Assembly (NCBI RefSeq): GCF_002777255.1
Contig: NZ_CP017634.1
Coordinates: 1,934,903 to 1,998,902, forward strand
Direction: 5' to 3'
From: Candidatus Formimonas warabiya
Lineage (GTDB): Bacteria > Bacillota > Dehalobacteriia > Dehalobacteriales > Dehalobacteriaceae
DNA: 64,000 nt
Shown here: piece after piece, positions 10,110-18,518 of the stretch
How the letters are laid out: every line of letters begins with the position of its first letter
Position numbering within the stretch: the stretch's first letter is position 1
Notes under the pieces: generated by a model
What the model was told of the DNA's origin: nothing
Seen by the model: only the letters and a program-made list of their open reading frames with translations
Database searches by the model: none
Made by a program: the position numbers and the translations under genes

Positions 10110-12155
10110 CTAGTCCTTCGTTTGATTCATTTTTTCATAAAAGCGCATCATGAGAGCGGAAACTTCTGCTCTGGTGGCATTCTTTTTCGGGCCGAAGCTG
10201 CCGTCTTTATAACCGGTAAAAATCCCTTCGTTGACAGCGTAGGAAACAGCCGGAACCGCCCATTCGGCAATCAAAGGGCTGTCGTTAAAAGTGGCGGCCG
10301 GTTGATTTTGATCATAACTGGCGGCCGCGGCCAGCATTACGGCAATCTGTTCCCGGGTAATCTTATCGTTGGGGCCAAATTTGGCGTCATCGTAGCCGGT
10401 GGTGATGTTGAGCTTTACGGCGGTGGAGATATAATCCTTGGCCCAATGGCCGGCTGTATCGGTAAAGGTATTGTCGCTTTGGAGCTGGATATTCTGCGTC
10501 TTTTCCAATACCCGTATTAAAATACTCAGGAACTCGGCCCGGGTAATGGTGTTGTTCGGCCTAAAGGTACCGTCGTCGTAGCCGGTGATAAAGTTAAGGC
10601 CGATCATGGATTCGATATCCTTCTTGGCCCAGTTGTTTGCAATATCACTGAAAGAGGGTGCCGTATCACTGACGGTGATTTGACACCGGGCGGTGAAGCT
10701 GCCGTCCTCCGTCATCACGCTGATGACGGCACTGCCGATATTTTTGGCGCTCACAAGGCCTTCCGTATCCACTGAAACAACGCCGGGGGCATCACTGCTC
10801 CAAAAAACGGTGGTATTGGTCGCCGTATCGGGGCTGACAGCCGCCTTAAGCTGGTAGGTATTTCCTTTGCTCAGCGTTAAGTTGCTATCGTTCAGCTTAA
10901 CCCCATTTACCGCCACATCCGCGTCGACCACCGTCACCTTGCAGGTAGCGGAGCGCCCGCCTGCAGTGGCGGTGATGGTGGCGCTACCTTCCTTGATTCC
11001 TTTGACCACACCATCCTGATCCACTTTGGCGATGCCGGCATCGCTGCTTTTCCAGGAAACATCACGGTCGTCGGCATTAGAGGGGGATACCGTTGCCGTA
11101 AGCGTCCTTTCCTTTCCTACGGCAAGGGTCAGCTCGCTTTTGCTGAGAACGATTTTACTTACGGAAATACTTTCAGAATCATTTCCGGAATTACCGCCGG
11201 AATTACTTTGTTCGGAAACCGTGATGGTACAGGTTTCGCTTTTAGAGGTATCGCCGTCAGCGGTGGCGGTGATGGTCGCCGTACCTGCCGTCAAACCGGT
11301 GACAAGACCGGAGGAAGAAACAGTTGCTACCGAGACATCGCTTGTTGTCCAGGTGATGCCTTGGTTGGTTGCATTATCTGGCTCAATGGTTGCGTTGAGT
11401 TGAAGCATTTTTCCTACTGAAATCGTCGCCGCGGATCTGTCCAGATCAATTCCCGCCACGGGAACTTCTCCGTCTGTAGGCGGGGCAACGTCCCCCATAT
11501 CGATGGTAAGCTCATTAATACCTCTTTTATAATCTGATGTTCGTTTTTTAACCTTTTCCAGCTCTTTTTCGCTCATGCCGAATAATATGGTATAGCGTTC
11601 CGGTTCGTAAGGGTCCCGGTATTCGCCCGGCATAGGCTTTCTGGTCTGCCAGGCCTCGATGGCCAGCATCGGCTGTACGAGGCTACCTTCTCCCACCTCG
11701 TAGTCTATTTCCTGATCCTCGTTAAGCCCATGCCCGTCTTCATGGAGGCCGGGATAATAGTAGCGGTCCTCAAAAAGATCGTCATAAGTAAAATTACCTG
11801 TAGCGCCGTCGGTTGCTTTGAACCTCAGCTTGGAAAAGTCCCAGATATCCATCTCTGTGTATTGCTGGACATCATCCAAAAGGTCTTCCACATACACACC
11901 GCTGGCAATCGTATATACCGTGGCCGGCATATTGTCAATTGAGGAATACTCAACATCTTCCCCCTTGGCCAGATCCTCCATCTCGGATAATTCATAGGTG
12001 TGCAAGAGCGTTGTTCCCGCACTTGTCTTCAGATAAACATCCAGAGTGTCCGAAGGATCCACCGGATCAACAGCAAGTGCGGAGATACTAAATAGCCCAA
12101 TTAGCAGAACCACGGTCATAAACACCCAAAGAATCCGGTTCTTGTTTCTTCTCAT
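10110..12155 (-). CDS. SLH-anchored surface protein with SUOX-like and three Big_2 domains
   Basis: 681 residues with a signal peptide (to about residue 28). Residues about 38-220 form the domain shared with the neighbouring proteins: SSIDNMPATVYTIASGVYVEDLL, DRYYYPGLHED, QPMLAIEAW and RYTILFGM mark it. Three bacterial Ig-like (Big_2) modules follow at about 231-314, 325-410 and 411-495. Three SLH motifs at about 500-681 (FSDIANNWAKKDIESM, FTDTAGHWAKDYI, EWAVPAVSYAV) should bind secondary cell-wall polymer and hold it on the surface. It lies between the ExbB/DUF2149 pair and the dockerin phosphoesterase. I read it as the wall-attached member of the complex; the ligand of its N-terminal domain is not known. 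Confidence 0.88.
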   Translation of the reverse strand: MRRNKNRILWVFMTVVLLIGLFSISALAVDPVDPSDTLDVYLKTSAGTTLLHTYELSEMEDLAKGEDVEYSSIDNMPATVYTIASGVYVEDLLDDVQQYTEMDIWDFSKLRFKATDGATGNFTYDDLFEDRYYYPGLHEDGHGLNEDQEIDYEVGEGSLVQPMLAIEAWQTRKPMPGEYRDPYEPERYTILFGMSEKELEKVKKRTSDYKRGINELTIDMGDVAPPTDGEVPVAGIDLDRSAATISVGKMLQLNATIEPDNATNQGITWTTSDVSVATVSSSGLVTGLTAGTATITATADGDTSKSETCTITVSEQSNSGGNSGNDSESISVSKIVLSKSELTLAVGKERTLTATVSPSNADDRDVSWKSSDAGIAKVDQDGVVKGIKEGSATITATAGGRSATCKVTVVDADVAVNGVKLNDSNLTLSKGNTYQLKAAVSPDTATNTTVFWSSDAPGVVSVDTEGLVSAKNIGSAVISVMTEDGSFTARCQITVSDTAPSFSDIANNWAKKDIESMIGLNFITGYDDGTFRPNNTITRAEFLSILIRVLEKTQNIQLQSDNTFTDTAGHWAKDYISTAVKLNITTGYDDAKFGPNDKITREQIAVMLAAAASYDQNQPAATFNDSPLIAEWAVPAVSYAVNEGIFTGYKDGSFGPKKNATRAEVSALMMRFYEKMNQTKD

Positions 12156-12176
12156 CTTTTCTCCCTCCCCAAATCA

Positions 12177-12491
12177 TTATTTTGTTACCATATACAACTT
12201 CCCCGTTTGGGGGTCTTTATAGACAATACCCATCTCTTCATAGCCGGCTGCGCTTTCCAGGCTGCCGGTATTTTCATCCAGGCCGTCCAGCTCTTTAATT
12301 TCCGCCCCCTGATCCAGGCCAACCAGATTTTTGCCCCGGCCCAAATCCACATTCCAATTCGCCACAATGGAAAGCATGAGCCCGCAAGCAAACACCAGCA
12401 TCAAATCAGCCAGATTGGCAAGGCTATCCATGGGATTTTGGTCCCCATCATTTTTTCGATCACGCAAAGGGCTGATCCTGAGATTTTTCAT
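12177..12491 (-). CDS. DUF2149 protein, ExbD-like partner of the proton channel subunit
   Basis: 104 residues: a short cytoplasmic N-terminus with the conserved DxxxPMDSLANLADLMLVF segment, one membrane helix (about 24-45) with an Asp at its start, and a small external domain. This is the DUF2149 pattern; the family is usually encoded beside MotA/TolQ/ExbB genes and resembles ExbD/TolR in layout. Its ATG overlaps the stop of the upstream channel gene (ATGA), so the two are translationally coupled. The membrane Asp in the DLMLVF stretch is a candidate proton-carrying residue. ExbD-like proteins normally work across an outer membrane in Gram-negatives, so its presence next to wall-bound proteins in an apparently monoderm host is unusual. 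Confidence 0.85.
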   Translation of the reverse strand: MKNLRISPLRDRKNDGDQNPMDSLANLADLMLVFACGLMLSIVANWNVDLGRGKNLVGLDQGAEIKELDGLDENTGSLESAAGYEEMGIVYKDPQTGKLYMVTK

Positions 12492-13120
12492 TCAAACCCA
12501 CTCTCTCTTTCCAATAAGCATGCCGCGATAGATTCTGTTGTCGTCATGTCGTTTTCATACCAGGACTTGCGGATTGTGGAGATGACATAAGAAACTGCGG
12601 CAACGGACAAGCCCGCAACGGTAGTATCAAAGGCAGTAAGCAATGATGTGGACAAGGTATATGTGTCACCCTGCCCCAAGGCAATCAGGCCGGGACCGAG
12701 GGGAATGAGGGTACCCAGCAAACCGAGCATTGGCCCCAGTCTTGCCACCAAATCAGTAATTTTCGTGATGCAATTATAGCGGGCTTGCTCTTGATAAAGC
12801 AGTTTACGGGCCAAAGCCTCCCGCATGTTGGCGGTTAATTCCGGATGGGATACAATTTCCAGCAGAACCTGCCGCTGAAGTTTAAGCAATCCGCTATTTT
12901 TGATGATATCCGTACTCTCCAGGTCCCGGTTTCTGATTTCCTCAACCAGGCGGGGCAGGTTCACTTTACGGCGCATTCGTTCTGTAAACAGCTCGGCAAT
13001 AAGGGTGCCAAGCATGATTATAGTAGCCGCGGCCAACAGCAGCAATATGGCAATAACCGGTATTTTAAGTCCGGATGAAAGAGCCCGTAACAGATCCGTA
13101 AGTTGCATGCCTAAAACCAT
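12488..13120 (-). CDS. MotA/TolQ/ExbB proton channel family protein
   Basis: 210 residues with three membrane helices: about 18-40, then a long cytoplasmic segment rich in charged residues, then a pair at about 120-145 and 165-190. The family signature is the LVARLGPMLGLLGTLIPLGPGLIALGQG stretch (given here only as a landmark around residues 123-150) followed by AFDTTVAGLSVAAVSYVIS. With the coupled DUF2149 protein it would form a proton-motive-force-driven motor in the cytoplasmic membrane. It starts 18 bp after the stop of the 650-residue exported protein and so is in the same unit. I infer that it energises movement or release by the extracytoplasmic partners; direct evidence for the partner is lacking. 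Confidence 0.9.
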   Translation of the reverse strand: MVLGMQLTDLLRALSSGLKIPVIAILLLLAAATIIMLGTLIAELFTERMRRKVNLPRLVEEIRNRDLESTDIIKNSGLLKLQRQVLLEIVSHPELTANMREALARKLLYQEQARYNCITKITDLVARLGPMLGLLGTLIPLGPGLIALGQGDTYTLSTSLLTAFDTTVAGLSVAAVSYVISTIRKSWYENDMTTTESIAACLLERESGFE

Positions 13121-13137
13121 TTTTCTACTCCTTCTTT

Positions 13138-15090
13138 CTACAGCTGTCTAAGATAGTATATTGTCTGAGCCAACACCCCGGATAAAAGCAACAAAACAGC
13201 CATGATCACAGCGGGAAAAACGAGCGGATTGGGCTGCTGCGCGATCTTGGCAAGAGCAGTAGCAGACTCAGACATACTATAAACACGCCAGTTTTGCACA
13301 CCTCCTTTACTTGCTGAATTTGGCTGACCCGTTACGTCGTCGATGATTTGATAAACTGAACCGCCCCGTTTTGTTTCACCGTTTGTGGCAGCAGCCCTTT
13401 CATCACTTGTGTGAGCAGCCTTTTCATCGCTTGCTGCAGCCGTCCTTTCATCATTCTGGCCTGCCTCACCCCCTTTGCCGTTAATCACGACCGAAGCAGT
13501 CAATCCCCCCAGCACCGTGGTAGCGGTTACTGTGGCTTCTTCATCCGCCAGCACCCTGATTCGCCCCCTGCCATCTACAGAGACACGATCAGGATCACTG
13601 CTGCTCCAGGTAATGCGTTGGTCTGTGGTATGATCTGCCATTTTCAGCGTTGCCTTCAGCTGGTATTCACTGCCCACCTCAAGCTCCAGGGCAGAAGCGT
13701 CCAGGGTAATACCAGCCGGCGGTGTCCCGCCCAGAGTTACCGCAATGGTATGCACCCATTTTGCGGACCGGGATGAGGTCGGCGTTTTCACATCGGTTTG
13801 TCCGAATACCAGGCGAAAGCGGGTGCTATCCGTAAGTTGATCAAAATTCTCTTCCGTGGCAAATCTGCGCCAGTTATCTTGCAAGGCGATGATTGTCTCC
13901 ACCGGAACAGCACCTTCAGCAGCGCCGGCTGTTGCTTCCGCTTCATCATAATCCCAGCACCGGGGCAGGTTGGGGTAATAATAGCGCAGGGTGTCGAAAA
14001 GATAATCTTTATTCACACTGAGATACCAGGTGCGCGCTACATCAGTACAATAGAAATGAAAGCTCTGAATGGAATTGGTATCAATTCCCGCCTCTTCCAT
14101 AATATCGGTTAAGCGGACGCCCACGGCGCTGTCCAAACAAACCGCAGGCATGTTGTCGATATAGCTGTACACCTGCCTGACCTGATCCATGGCCTGCAGG
14201 TCGGCAAGGGAAAATACTTTTTTGGTATAGTAGGTTCCGCCATAATAGCCCACGGTAATGGTCAAAGTGTCGGCCATCAGGCCATCGTTTTCTATTTCTT
14301 CCTTCACGCCGGGGTTGGCTTCCGGTTTTGAACCGTCTCCGCTGCCGGCGCTTTCCGCAGGCGGGATGTAGGCAGTGCTATCTTTCAGCACGAAAGTTAC
14401 CTGCTTGATCTGTTTTCCATAGTTGAGCATCACGGCGTCTGTAATGGCGGTTTGGCCGAAACAGAAACGAACACCGTGGGAAGTTGTCAGGCTTCCTAAG
14501 TCAGGAGAAGATTCAAAACGCCCTTCATAGCTTTTTAAAGCCAGCATCGGTGCCACACTCTGTTTGACTGTATCCGTATCCAACGCGAACTCCGGAGGAT
14601 TGGTTGACGCCGTATCATAGCCATCCACAATATGGGCATAGTAGTATCTGGTCGTGTGCAAATACGTATCGGCAGAAAAGCTGCGCTTCCAGCCATCGGA
14701 TGATTCCAGTTGCATTTCCCTGACATCACCGGCGGTAATGCCCAATGATGCGAGCAGGGTTTCCATGGTAACCCCTTCCGCTATAATCACCACCGGAGAG
14801 GATGTGGCATCCAAAGATGAGTAACGCAACCGGGTTTGGGGCATGGCGCTGAGCTCCGTATTGTTGTAAGCGGCAACTGTAGTCGTTTCACCCCCGATGA
14901 CTACCTGAACCTTCAAGGCCTCATCCGCCCAAGCCGCCGGAGACGGTGCAAACAGTACAAGCATCAACATCCAGAAAGAAAACATGAACATCCTGAGAGC
15001 GAAATATCTGCTTTTATTCCCTTTCGTATCCTTCGCCTCCCTTGCTTCTACTGCCCTAAATGAACAGCTATCCTCCGGTTTAATTTTCAA
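13138..15090 (-). CDS. membrane-anchored exported protein with two SUOX-like domains and a Big_2 domain
   Basis: Up to 650 residues. The frame opens at TTG 15090, overlapping the upstream gene by 11 bp, but the signal helix is at residues 33-55 (cleavage near AWA-DEA), so a later unusual start is possible. Two copies of the shared domain are present: about 59-228 (RYYYAHIVDGYD, RFCFGQT) and about 270-455 (YSYIDNMPAV, LRYYYPNLPRCWD, RLVFGQT). A Big_2 module follows at about 458-540, then a repetitive DERTAAASDEKAAHTSDE linker, and a C-terminal membrane helix at about 617-640 that should fix it in the membrane outer face. Location immediately before the ExbB/DUF2149 genes suggests it is the direct contact of that motor. 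Function is inferred only. Confidence 0.82.
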   Translation of the reverse strand: MKIKPEDSCSFRAVEAREAKDTKGNKSRYFALRMFMFSFWMLMLVLFAPSPAAWADEALKVQVVIGGETTTVAAYNNTELSAMPQTRLRYSSLDATSSPVVIIAEGVTMETLLASLGITAGDVREMQLESSDGWKRSFSADTYLHTTRYYYAHIVDGYDTASTNPPEFALDTDTVKQSVAPMLALKSYEGRFESSPDLGSLTTSHGVRFCFGQTAITDAVMLNYGKQIKQVTFVLKDSTAYIPPAESAGSGDGSKPEANPGVKEEIENDGLMADTLTITVGYYGGTYYTKKVFSLADLQAMDQVRQVYSYIDNMPAVCLDSAVGVRLTDIMEEAGIDTNSIQSFHFYCTDVARTWYLSVNKDYLFDTLRYYYPNLPRCWDYDEAEATAGAAEGAVPVETIIALQDNWRRFATEENFDQLTDSTRFRLVFGQTDVKTPTSSRSAKWVHTIAVTLGGTPPAGITLDASALELEVGSEYQLKATLKMADHTTDQRITWSSSDPDRVSVDGRGRIRVLADEEATVTATTVLGGLTASVVINGKGGEAGQNDERTAAASDEKAAHTSDERAAATNGETKRGGSVYQIIDDVTGQPNSASKGGVQNWRVYSMSESATALAKIAQQPNPLVFPAVIMAVLLLLSGVLAQTIYYLRQL

Positions 15091-15613
15091 CTTCCATGCT
15101 CACCAAAAACTTGACAAAACGCTGTCCAAATTGATCCCGGCAAATAATGACCTGCACTGATTCCGTCCCCGCCCCAACCTTTTGCGCCGGCAAGGGCCGG
15201 CCCTGATCCAGATAAGCCAGATACACATTATCCGGTTCTAAAACCTCAGACATGGTCACCCCCGATGTATAGCCGTCAATCCCCCGGGCAATGATTTTTT
15301 CATATTCTTCCGTAAGCTTCGGATCAATGGCTTCCAATACCCCCCGCAGCGGGGTCATGGTATAAAGGTGTTCTTCATCGCCCCGGGAAGTCCGCACCGT
15401 CATTTTTTTCTCTACAGACGGCAATTTCTTCAGATCGTCAACGGTCATAACCGACAATTTGGTGTTGCCGGCCTTAAATAAAATCTGTCCTTCTTTCAGA
15501 TCTTCCGGATTGCGGTTTAAATAGGAAAATACCCCAATGACCAGAATTAACAGAAAAACCCCCAAAACCAGGATCTTATTTTCTTTTCCTATCCTTTTTG
15601 CCTCCAGCACCAT
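15080..15613 (-). CDS. small membrane-anchored protein with sulfite-oxidase-like (molybdopterin-binding-fold) domain
   Basis: 177 residues: an uncleaved N-terminal signal anchor (about 12-33), then a single domain with the order DDLKKLP, TPLRGVLEAID, ARGIDGYTSGVTM, YLAYLDQGRPL and RFVKFLVSMEVE. This order resembles the oxidoreductase molybdopterin-binding (SUOX) domain: a DLxxLP strand, an LxxLL-like helix, a DGY strand and a final KWV/KFV strand. The Cys that ligates molybdenum in true sulfite oxidases is not evident, so enzymatic activity is doubtful. It lies 105 bp after the EcfT gene and overlaps the next gene, linking the transporter to the surface proteins. I propose an extracytoplasmic ligand-binding role near the ECF transporter; the ligand is unknown. 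Confidence 0.78.
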   Translation of the reverse strand: MVLEAKRIGKENKILVLGVFLLILVIGVFSYLNRNPEDLKEGQILFKAGNTKLSVMTVDDLKKLPSVEKKMTVRTSRGDEEHLYTMTPLRGVLEAIDPKLTEEYEKIIARGIDGYTSGVTMSEVLEPDNVYLAYLDQGRPLPAQKVGAGTESVQVIICRDQFGQRFVKFLVSMEVEN

Positions 15614-15717
15614 AGATATTTACCCCCATCGTTATCAGACCCCATTAGGAACCGGCATCAAGACATCATTCTCTCGGTTTTTTCCATCCCCCCCTTCCCG
15701 GATACATCCCCGCTTTA

Positions 15718-16440
15718 TCAAAAATGCAGCCCAACCAGCACCAGGGTGATGATAAAGAAAAACAGCATCAAAACATAATCGGTAAGGTGAAAGGTCAAGT
15801 GCCTGAGATAAGTACGGCGGGGATAAACCCGAAAACACCGTGCCTCCATGGCGACCGCCAATTGCTGCGCCTTCAGCACCGCCCCATATACCACGGGAAA
15901 AAACAAGCAGCGGCACAAGCCCATTTTTTCCGGCCAGGCCACTTTTTTCAGCTCGATTCCCCGCAACTGAACTGCGGTGGTGACGTTGCCGATTTCATCC
16001 CGGAAAATAGGCAAAAAACGCATGGCTACAGATACCATAAAGGCAATTTCATAAGGCACCTTCCATTGAACCAGGCCCAGGATAAAGTCCCGGGATCCGG
16101 TAGTAAGGAAAAGGGAGGCACTAGCGACCACCACCCCCAGCCGGAGGATCACCCCGGTTCCGGCGGCCAGTCCTCCTGAAGTAACCAGAGGAACCGGACC
16201 TGCGGCCTGGAGAACCCTGCCTCCGGGAGAAAAAATCAATTGCACCAGAAAGAGGATGAAAACCAGAGGCAAGAAGGACTTGAACATCCCCCAAAGTCTT
16301 AAGATATTTATCTGCATCAGCGTTAAGATCAGCACGGTTCCGGCCAAAAGCAAAAACAGTTGCCCCGGTTTATCATAAATCAACGCCAATGTGGTAATAC
16401 AAGCCATGATCACCAGTTTCGTCCGGGGGTCCATTTTCAT
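15718..16440 (-). CDS. ecfT: ECF transporter transmembrane component (EcfT/CbiQ family)
   Basis: About 240 residues with several hydrophobic helices. The ATG at 16440 is chosen because it overlaps the stop of the upstream ATPase (ATGA); the longer frame from 16470 would overlap that gene further. Landmarks are MDPRTKL at the N-terminus (the usual DPRxKL entry of CbiQ/EcfT proteins) and the cytoplasmic coupling helices with QLRGIELKK and AMEARCF. In most EcfT proteins the second motif reads ARG; here it is ARC, a small deviation worth noting. It scaffolds the S component and the two ATPases encoded just upstream. Confidence 0.9.
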   Translation of the reverse strand: MKMDPRTKLVIMACITTLALIYDKPGQLFLLLAGTVLILTLMQINILRLWGMFKSFLPLVFILFLVQLIFSPGGRVLQAAGPVPLVTSGGLAAGTGVILRLGVVVASASLFLTTGSRDFILGLVQWKVPYEIAFMVSVAMRFLPIFRDEIGNVTTAVQLRGIELKKVAWPEKMGLCRCLFFPVVYGAVLKAQQLAVAMEARCFRVYPRRTYLRHLTFHLTDYVLMLFFFIITLVLVGLHF

Positions 16441-17123
16441 CTCGTTTCCTGCCCCTTTGTTTTTTCGCATCCCTGGATCCGGCCTCTTTCCAAAACGACC
16501 ACCCGGTCTGCCGTATTTTGCACAAAGCTGTGGTCATGGCTGACAACCAGGGTGCCCCGCCCTAGGCGGGCAATTTTTTTCAGATAATCTCCCAGCAGTT
16601 TCTTCCGGTAAAGGTCCAATCCCACCGTGGGCTCATCCAGGATTAAAAAAGCCGGTTCAGGGGCCAGCACGGCCGCCATCGCCACCCGCTGTTTTTCCCC
16701 CCGGCTTAGATGCAGGGGAAAAGCCTTGCGGTAAGGCGTCAATTCAAAATAATCCAGCAAAAATTTCACCCTTTCCGTGATCGCATCCAGGGGCCAGCCC
16801 CGGTGCTTTAACCCGAAACCGATTTCCTCCGCCACCGTGCTGCAAAACAACTGGTGATCCGGGTTCTGAAAAATATAGCCGATACGGCGCCCGATCTGGG
16901 CCAGGGAAAAATTCCGTAAAGACCGCTCCTCCAAATACACTTCTCCAGCACTGGGTGACAAAATGCCTACCATCAGTTTGGTCAGCGTTGTTTTTCCGCT
17001 GCCATTGGGCCCCACCAGCGCCGCAATTCCTTCTTGCTCCAAAGCCAGATCAATGCCGGACAAGACCGGCCTATCCTGCCGGGGATAAGAGAAACTTACC
17101 TCATTCAATTTCAAAAAAGCCAT
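16437..17123 (-). CDS. ecfA: ECF transporter ATP-binding subunit A'
   Basis: About 228 residues from the ATG at 17123, which has GGAGG 6 nt upstream; an ATG at 17129 sits too close to the same site. ABC ATPase motifs are complete: Walker A GPNGSGKTT, Q-loop FQNPDHQLF (typical of ECF ATPases), signature LSRGEKQRVAMA, Walker B FLILDEPTVGLD and the switch His in VVSHDHSF. The signature has R where SGG is most common. It overlaps the preceding ATPase gene and runs into ecfT by ATGA. With its partner it powers uptake of the ligand bound by the S component. Confidence 0.93.
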   Translation of the reverse strand: MAFLKLNEVSFSYPRQDRPVLSGIDLALEQEGIAALVGPNGSGKTTLTKLMVGILSPSAGEVYLEERSLRNFSLAQIGRRIGYIFQNPDHQLFCSTVAEEIGFGLKHRGWPLDAITERVKFLLDYFELTPYRKAFPLHLSRGEKQRVAMAAVLAPEPAFLILDEPTVGLDLYRKKLLGDYLKKIARLGRGTLVVSHDHSFVQNTADRVVVLERGRIQGCEKTKGQETR

Positions 17124-17943
17124 GGCCATCCTCCCCCACCAGACTTTCCTCATCCCCCAGCTTCAAACGGCAGGCGGTAAGAAACGGGCCGTCGGCCAGC
17201 ACCTTTTCCGTCCGGTCATCACGGGCCACCGTCCCCTGCTTCAGTACCAGCAGCCGGTCGGTAAAAGCAATTGTCTCCAGGTCATGCTCTACCACAATAA
17301 CGGTTTTTCCCCGGCGGTGTAATTTTTCCAGGGCTTCCCTTACTTTCTGCTTTCCGGCCCCATCCAGGCCGGACATCACTTCGTCCAGAAGGAGGATAGG
17401 GGGATCCAGGGCCAAAAGGGCCGCCAGGGCAATCAAATGCTTTTCTCCCCCGGACAAATGGTAGGGATTGGCCTGCCGTAAATCCTGGATACCCAGAAAG
17501 TCCAGGACCTCATCGATGCGCTGCCGGATCTGGCCAGGGGGCAAGCAGATATTTTCCAGGGCAAAAGCAATTTCTTCCTCCACCGTAGGGGAAAAAAGCT
17601 GGGTATCCGGGTCCTGAAAAACCAGTCCCACTTCCAGGGCGAGGCGGGCCACCGGATGCGCCCCGGTATCTTTGCCCCGGACGAATACTTTGCCGGACAT
17701 GATCCCGCCCCGGCTGTGGGGAATAATCCCGTTTAAACAGAAGCAAAGGGTACTCTTGCCGCAACCGCTCATCCCCGTCACGGCCACCATTTCTCCCTGA
17801 CCCACCCGGAAATTCACATCTTTTAAAACGTCCGGCCCAACCGGACCATACCGGTAAGTTAGTCCCTGCACGACAACAGCCTCCACAGGCGCTTCCCCCT
17901 CCGTGTTATTCTTTTGGACCCAACGGGCTTGATTGGGCCCCAT
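17101..17943 (-). CDS. ecfA: ECF transporter ATP-binding subunit A
   Basis: About 280 residues from ATG 17943 (GAAGG 7 nt upstream), overlapping the end of the S-component gene by 38 bp; the frame is open further upstream to 18018 but that would deeply overlap ecfS. Motifs: Walker A GMSGCGKST, Q-loop VFQDPDTQLF, signature LSGGEKHLIALA, Walker B ILLLDEVMSGLDG and switch VVEHDLET. Walker B ends in DEV rather than DEP. It is the first of two unlike ATPases, as is usual for ECF modules, and is followed by the second ATPase with an overlap of 23 bp. Confidence 0.92.
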   Translation of the reverse strand: MGPNQARWVQKNNTEGEAPVEAVVVQGLTYRYGPVGPDVLKDVNFRVGQGEMVAVTGMSGCGKSTLCFCLNGIIPHSRGGIMSGKVFVRGKDTGAHPVARLALEVGLVFQDPDTQLFSPTVEEEIAFALENICLPPGQIRQRIDEVLDFLGIQDLRQANPYHLSGGEKHLIALAALLALDPPILLLDEVMSGLDGAGKQKVREALEKLHRRGKTVIVVEHDLETIAFTDRLLVLKQGTVARDDRTEKVLADGPFLTACRLKLGDEESLVGEDGHGFFEIE

Positions 17944-18487
17944 TCTGAAACCTTCGTAGCTGCCGGCAGATCTGAAAAGCAAGCATGCCGCCCAGGCCGC
18001 CGGAAAGAGCGGCCGCACTCAGACTCAAGACGAGAGGAATCCAGGGCAAGCGAAAATAAACAAAGTTCACCATGAAAGTCCCCCCCATATTGGCCAGCAT
18101 CCCCGCCCCAAAAGCGCACGGGAAACAACAAACCCGGTGGCCCGTCAGCAAAAGTCCCAAATCGGCCATGATGCCCGGCACCGTATAGGTGACCAGGCTT
18201 AATACCCCGTGAGAACCTACAATGCCGGTGGCCATCACCAAAATAGCCTGAACCAGGGCCACCAGGGTGGCTGCCCCCCGCTTGCCGGTTAGACCGGCGC
18301 CCAGGACAAGCCACATCATATAAAATCCCCCGGCTACAGCTCCGCTAGGAATCAGAAGGGGACCGGTGACGAGATGGGCTAAAGGAACAATCACCGGTTT
18401 CGTTGCTATTCCCAGAGCGGCCATCATGGCGATGATGATTAAATCGTAAAGGGAAAATCGATTAAGAAATCTTTGGAAAACACCCAT
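17906..18487 (-). CDS. ECF transporter substrate-specificity (S) component
   Basis: 193 residues, almost entirely hydrophobic, with about five or six membrane helices and the small-residue-rich loops typical of S components (PLAHLVTGPLLIPSGAVAGG, GSHGVLSLVTYTVPG). It precedes two ATPases and an EcfT gene, giving a dedicated rather than shared ECF transporter. The ligand cannot be read from sequence. The presence of a ModE-type box at the head of the operon and the sulfite-oxidase-like domains downstream make a molybdenum/tungsten-related ligand (for example a pterin or metal complex) a testable idea, not a conclusion. Confidence 0.85.
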   Translation of the reverse strand: MGVFQRFLNRFSLYDLIIIAMMAALGIATKPVIVPLAHLVTGPLLIPSGAVAGGFYMMWLVLGAGLTGKRGAATLVALVQAILVMATGIVGSHGVLSLVTYTVPGIMADLGLLLTGHRVCCFPCAFGAGMLANMGGTFMVNFVYFRLPWIPLVLSLSAAALSGGLGGMLAFQICRQLRRFQNGAQSSPLGPKE

Positions 18488-18518
18488 TTTTCTCCACCAC
18501 CTTTAAAAAGAACAGATA

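Noticed and set aside
15635-15916. Minus-strand open frame of 93 codons between ecfT and the 177-residue protein gene.
   Set aside because: It overlaps the 3' end of ecfT in another frame and has no family features.
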